A stretch of 36,363 nt of DNA from Candidatus Magnetominusculus xianensis (GTDB lineage Bacteria; Nitrospirota; Thermodesulfovibrionia; Thermodesulfovibrionales; Magnetobacteriaceae), in the NCBI GenBank assembly GCA_001541255.1, contig LNQR01000119.1, positions 1 through 36,363 on the forward strand, given 5' to 3'. Below are positions 32,856 through 36,363 of the stretch, piece after piece; position 1 is the first letter of the stretch, and the number at the start of each line of letters is the position of its first letter. The translations under genes and the position numbers were made by a program. The notes under the pieces are model-generated. The model was not told the origin of the DNA. It made no database searches and saw only the letters and a list, made by a program, of their open reading frames with translations.

Positions 32856-34021
32856 AGGCTTTTGTTGCTGATGGGCAGTGGGCGCCAAAAGACGGCTATA
32901 CACCAACCAAAGAGGAAACCACAAGGAAAAGGGCTGTAATTGGCAGCAGCGTATGGCGTAACCCGACCTTTGAGCTAAAAAGCCTGCCTACGCCAAACAT
33001 CACTGACGATGAACTCCTGATAGCGGTAAAAAGATGCGGCATCTGCGGCTCAGACACCCACTTGTATGAAACCACCCCGGACGGCTACATCCAGTTCTCC
33101 GGGCCGGTGAGCCTGCCCCAGACAATTGGTCATGAGTACTCAGGGGTAGTTGTAAAAAAAGGCCGCAGCGTCAGGAACTTCAAAGAAGGCGACATGGTGG
33201 CCGTTGAAAGCATTCACTGGTGCGGGATATGTACGCCCTGCAGGAGTGGGGCATTTAACCAGTGCGAAAATGTCGAGCTTATTGGGATAACCGCCCCGGG
33301 AGCGCTTGCTGAGTTCATCGCTGCCAAGGAGCGCCACTGCTGGAACATAAACAGCCTCAGACGTATTTATTCGGAAGACGACATTTATGACCTCGGCGCG
33401 CTGGTAGAGCCGGTTGGCTGCGCCTATAACGGTATTTTTATTGGAGGCGGCGGGATTAAACCCGGCATGGCAGCAGCAGTGTTCGGAGTCGGCCCGATTG
33501 GTCTTGCCGCGGTGGCACTGTCACGGCTCGCAGGGGCTAATGTTATAGTAGCATTCGATATAGAAAATAAGAGGCTCGACATAGCCAAGTCCCTGGGTGC
33601 GGATTACGTATTTAATGTTAATGATTTGAAAAAAGATGGAATATCGCCAAGGCAAAAGATAATGGAGCTGACAGACGGCTATGGCGCAGAGCTGCAAGTA
33701 GAAGCGGCAGGCGCAGCGCGCCTCACAGTGCCGGAGATGGAGAACTCTCTTGCCGTCAACGGCAAGTTAATCTACCTTGGACGCTCTGCAACCAGCGCCG
33801 AAGTGATGCTTGACTGCCTGGTCACGGGCGCTAACAGCATAATCGGCGTCAGAGGACACTCCGGCTACGGCATATATAACAACATCATACGGTTGCTTTC
33901 AACCGGCAGGCTTCAGATTAAAGGCATGATTACATCATATTATGATTTCAGCGAAACACTTACAGCGCTTGAGAAATCTGTTGAAAGACAAGACGCAAAG
34001 TGTATGATACGAATAGGATGA
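32852..34021 (+). CDS. Zinc-dependent medium-chain dehydrogenase (inosose dehydrogenase-like)
   Basis: This 389-aa MDR has the catalytic zinc site CGICGSDTHLYE and GHEYSG, the structural zinc Cys cluster CGICTPCRSGAFNQC, and the Rossmann motif GVGPIGLAAVALSRLAGA. The extended N-terminus (VWRNPTFELKSLP) resembles the scyllo-inosose 3-dehydrogenase / sorbitol dehydrogenase-type subgroup. It oxidises or reduces a polyol or keto-sugar with NAD(P). It overlaps the ligase by 4 bp (ATGA), so translation is coupled. Confidence 0.87.
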   Translation: MKAFVADGQWAPKDGYTPTKEETTRKRAVIGSSVWRNPTFELKSLPTPNITDDELLIAVKRCGICGSDTHLYETTPDGYIQFSGPVSLPQTIGHEYSGVVVKKGRSVRNFKEGDMVAVESIHWCGICTPCRSGAFNQCENVELIGITAPGALAEFIAAKERHCWNINSLRRIYSEDDIYDLGALVEPVGCAYNGIFIGGGGIKPGMAAAVFGVGPIGLAAVALSRLAGANVIVAFDIENKRLDIAKSLGADYVFNVNDLKKDGISPRQKIMELTDGYGAELQVEAAGAARLTVPEMENSLAVNGKLIYLGRSATSAEVMLDCLVTGANSIIGVRGHSGYGIYNNIIRLLSTGRLQIKGMITSYYDFSETLTALEKSVERQDAKCMIRIG

Positions 34022-34030
34022 TATTTTAAC

Positions 34031-36220
34031 GTGGAATTATTGAGATTTCTCGCAGTCCTAAGGCGAAGGAAGAGATTTGTAATACTCTCTGTTGCCGTCA
34101 CCTTTTTCACCGTTGTGGGGATAACCTTATTGATTACCCCGTGGTATGACTCAACGGCCAAGATACTCCTAAGAAAACCTCCGGTAAACTTTTTTTTAAA
34201 TTCGGCAGTAGGCGTAACCGGCGAGCAATTCTCATCGGCTACGTCGAGTACCGACAGGGCAGACTATCTGGCAATCACCGCCCTCAGACCAAATGCCGAG
34301 CAGGTAATAGAAAAGTTGGACCTGAAATGGGAGCGCGTCCGGTACAGGATTATGAAGGCCATACCATTTTCAAAACCTATTTTAAAGTCCCTCGGTGTTG
34401 ATGTTGAATCAACGAAAAAACCGATTACGGCTGAGAGGCTGCTTGAGTCCTCCCTCATGGCAAAACTGTTCCCACGCCCAAATATAAAGATAGAGCAGTA
34501 CGAAGATACCGATATTTATAATGTAACGGCAAAGTCCTCAGACCCGGAAGAGGCAAAAAGCATAGCAAACGCAATGGCCGCAGCCATAGTTGACTCTGAA
34601 ATCAAGCGTCTCAGGGGTAACTACGGCGAAGTCCGTGCCTTCATCGACGGCAATATTAACAAGATACGCCAAAACTATGTAAAAAGTCTGCAAGCCGTAA
34701 AGGACTTTCAACTCAAAGAAAAGGCCGCCTCTCTCGACAATCAGGCCCAGTATGCCATTGAGCAGATGCAGAAGATGAAAAGCAGTAAGTACAGCAACGA
34801 CCTCGCTATATCAAAGACCAAATCGGCTATCTTTCTCCTGGAATCAAAGATTAAAAGCATGTCCTCACGCTCACAGGATATAACCAGCATCGGCCAAAAC
34901 GATATCCTCACGGCCTATAAGAAGCAGTTTGCAACCCTGTATCTCAGCCTGTCCGAGGCAAAATCCAAGTATACGGCTAATCATCCGATTATACAGGATT
35001 ATGAAAATCAAATCGTTCGAACAAAGGAATTGATGCAGGCTGAGTATGAAAAGATGATGACCCCTGACCTGCTGAGTATTGATACAGTATATACCGAAAA
35101 CAGAAAAAAACTCCTTGAGTACTATATCGAACTCAGCACTTATGAAGCCCAGAGCACCATATTCCCTATAGTAATAAAAAAATACGAAGAGGAACTTAAC
35201 TCCCTGCCTGATAAGTACTTCACGCACAACTTTCTTGACCAGGACACCACGGCCACAAAGACCGTCTACACCAACTTTCTGACTCACAGCTATCGTGTTG
35301 AGCTGGCCGAGAACATCGCCCTGTCCAATATCACAGTTGTCGAAGAGGCCATTGTTCACGAAGGCGGCAAGCACAAGCACCCAAAGCTGCCGCTTAATGC
35401 CGTCGCAGCCCTTGTCATGGGGCTGACCATTGGCATAATTGGCGCGTTTTTTATGGAATATGTCGACGGCACAATCAAGGTACCAGAGGATATTAAATCA
35501 TATAAAAATCTGCCTGTCCTGGGTGTTATTACAAAGTTGAGCGGCTCTGCAAGGACACTTCACCCGCAGCACTCCGGCTCTTTTCAGACTATCGCTAACA
35601 GCATAAGCATCTTCATGGGCAAGCACGCCCCGAAAACTTTTGCCATATCAAGTGCATCAGCATCTGAAGGAAAGACATTCACGATTATAAACCTTGCGGC
35701 AGCGCTTGCCTCATCGGGGAAAAAGACGCTGCTTATTGACGGTAATATGCGCTTTCCATCGCTTCACAGCTTCTTTGACTGTCCTCAGACGCCGGGGCTT
35801 ACTGATATAGCTGCCAATATATCAGCCGGCAAGACGCTTGCAAGCCTCATAATGGAGACCTCTACGCCAGGATTATTTGTAATTGCCGCAGGCAGCTCAG
35901 CGGAGCTTTCCCCTGCTGTGGGATCTGCTTCAGCGTTTAAAGAGCAGATGCATGAGCTAGCAAGCCGGTTCGATTTCATTTTAATCGATACCCCGCCTCT
36001 GTTGTCCTCTGATGACGCCATACTGCTTGGCAGCGCAGCCGGGGCTATGATACTTGTCGTAGAGAGCGGTGTAGTAACTCATGATATATTAAAAGACGCC
36101 GTCTCAAATATCACAATAACCGGCACAAAACTCTCAGGCGTGATACTAAACAAGACGGTCGCAAAACTCAGCGAGAACATGTGGAGCACATACAGGTATT
36201 TTCCATCTTCCGAGGCCTGA
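34031..36220 (+). CDS. Wzc-like polysaccharide co-polymerase / tyrosine autokinase
   Basis: This 729-aa protein has an N-terminal Wzz domain with a membrane helix (FVILSVAVTFFTVVGITLLI), a long periplasmic coiled coil (about 190-400) and a second helix (LPLNAVAALVMGLTIGIIGAFFMEYVDG). The cytoplasmic BY-kinase domain carries Walker A SASEGKT, Walker A' LLIDGNMRFPS and Walker B FILIDTPPLLSSDDA. Walker A differs from the common PGEGKS, and A' from DADLRRP. The C-terminal tyrosine cluster is small (TYRYF). It controls chain length and export. GTG 34031 is 9 nt after the dehydrogenase stop. Confidence 0.9.
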   Translation: MELLRFLAVLRRRKRFVILSVAVTFFTVVGITLLITPWYDSTAKILLRKPPVNFFLNSAVGVTGEQFSSATSSTDRADYLAITALRPNAEQVIEKLDLKWERVRYRIMKAIPFSKPILKSLGVDVESTKKPITAERLLESSLMAKLFPRPNIKIEQYEDTDIYNVTAKSSDPEEAKSIANAMAAAIVDSEIKRLRGNYGEVRAFIDGNINKIRQNYVKSLQAVKDFQLKEKAASLDNQAQYAIEQMQKMKSSKYSNDLAISKTKSAIFLLESKIKSMSSRSQDITSIGQNDILTAYKKQFATLYLSLSEAKSKYTANHPIIQDYENQIVRTKELMQAEYEKMMTPDLLSIDTVYTENRKKLLEYYIELSTYEAQSTIFPIVIKKYEEELNSLPDKYFTHNFLDQDTTATKTVYTNFLTHSYRVELAENIALSNITVVEEAIVHEGGKHKHPKLPLNAVAALVMGLTIGIIGAFFMEYVDGTIKVPEDIKSYKNLPVLGVITKLSGSARTLHPQHSGSFQTIANSISIFMGKHAPKTFAISSASASEGKTFTIINLAAALASSGKKTLLIDGNMRFPSLHSFFDCPQTPGLTDIAANISAGKTLASLIMETSTPGLFVIAAGSSAELSPAVGSASAFKEQMHELASRFDFILIDTPPLLSSDDAILLGSAAGAMILVVESGVVTHDILKDAVSNITITGTKLSGVILNKTVAKLSENMWSTYRYFPSSEA

Positions 36221-36363
36221 TAAATTACTACTGAGCCAATTGCAAAATGCTGTAGCTCTTTATACCTGCAACATCCTGGATTCCCGCTTTCCAGACTGTG
36301 TCATAATAGCACCCCCCTTTCTTTTGAGGGGTGGGCGTAGCGGCTAGGCAGCTGGGGTATTTT
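36221..36363 (+). other. Tail of window after the kinase gene
   Basis: No gene is seen. ACCCC..GGGGT (36311-36315 with 36328-36332) can form a weak hairpin without a T-run. The rest looks like unassigned intergenic sequence before the next gene of the operon, which is beyond the window. Confidence 0.3.

Overview
This is 36 kb of bacterial chromosome with moderate GC and dense, short-gapped operons. The gene mix suggests an anaerobic or microaerophilic bacterium of the Nitrospirota / Thermodesulfovibrio-Magnetobacterium type: a multihaem cytochrome c, a KorD-like ferredoxin, a B12-type radical SAM protein, a dnaJ-hspR-clpB heat-shock operon, and secreted NHL / Bacterial-repeat proteins. That placement rests on gene content only. 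A deltaproteobacterial or related lineage is not excluded.

Layout. 1-3360: the 3' end of a group II intron lies inside a decayed LuxR-type regulator. A small PilZ-like gene and a secreted NHL / Bacterial-repeat / FN3 protein follow, the latter broken by a frameshift. 3480-7352 (minus strand): a double-hairpin element, a methyltransferase, two small secreted proteins, a radical SAM/B12 protein and a Uma2-family protein. 7525-13536: a large protein with an HPr-kinase/PEPCK-like P-loop domain, then dnaJ-hspR-clpB behind a HAIR-like inverted repeat and a sigma70 promoter. 13604-16223: an AT-rich island with an unknown protein paired to a PIN-domain protein, a histidine kinase that lost its ATPase domain, and an intact response regulator with a winged-helix output. 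16224-16626: a 403-bp gap with a 22-bp palindrome, a candidate structured RNA with a terminator, and the consensus lexA promoter.

16627-29090 is mainly housekeeping: lexA; def-fmt-DUF116 (minus); ribF; fumC (minus); recN with a small ferredoxin gene; a cytochrome with at least eight CXXCH haem sites plus CX4CH and CX9CH motifs (minus); a metallophosphoesterase (minus); and rpiB-glyA. 29107-29302 is a tRNA-Gln(CTG)/tRNA-Glu(CTC) unit with its own promoter, followed by class II fructose-bisphosphate aldolase. 30638-36220 begins an exopolysaccharide operon: sugar-phosphate transferase, AMP-forming acyl-CoA ligase, zinc dehydrogenase and a Wzc-like tyrosine autokinase, with overlapping or nearly abutting genes. 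It probably continues beyond the window.

Cross-cutting observation: several genes (lexA, def, the Uma2 gene, the methyltransferase and the cytochrome) have a -10-like hexamer only 6-8 nt before the start codon, which predicts leaderless mRNAs. The most promising unexplained items are the 256-aa protein/PIN pair, the structured RNA before lexA, the kinase-like protein at 7525-9324, and the unusual haem motifs of the cytochrome.
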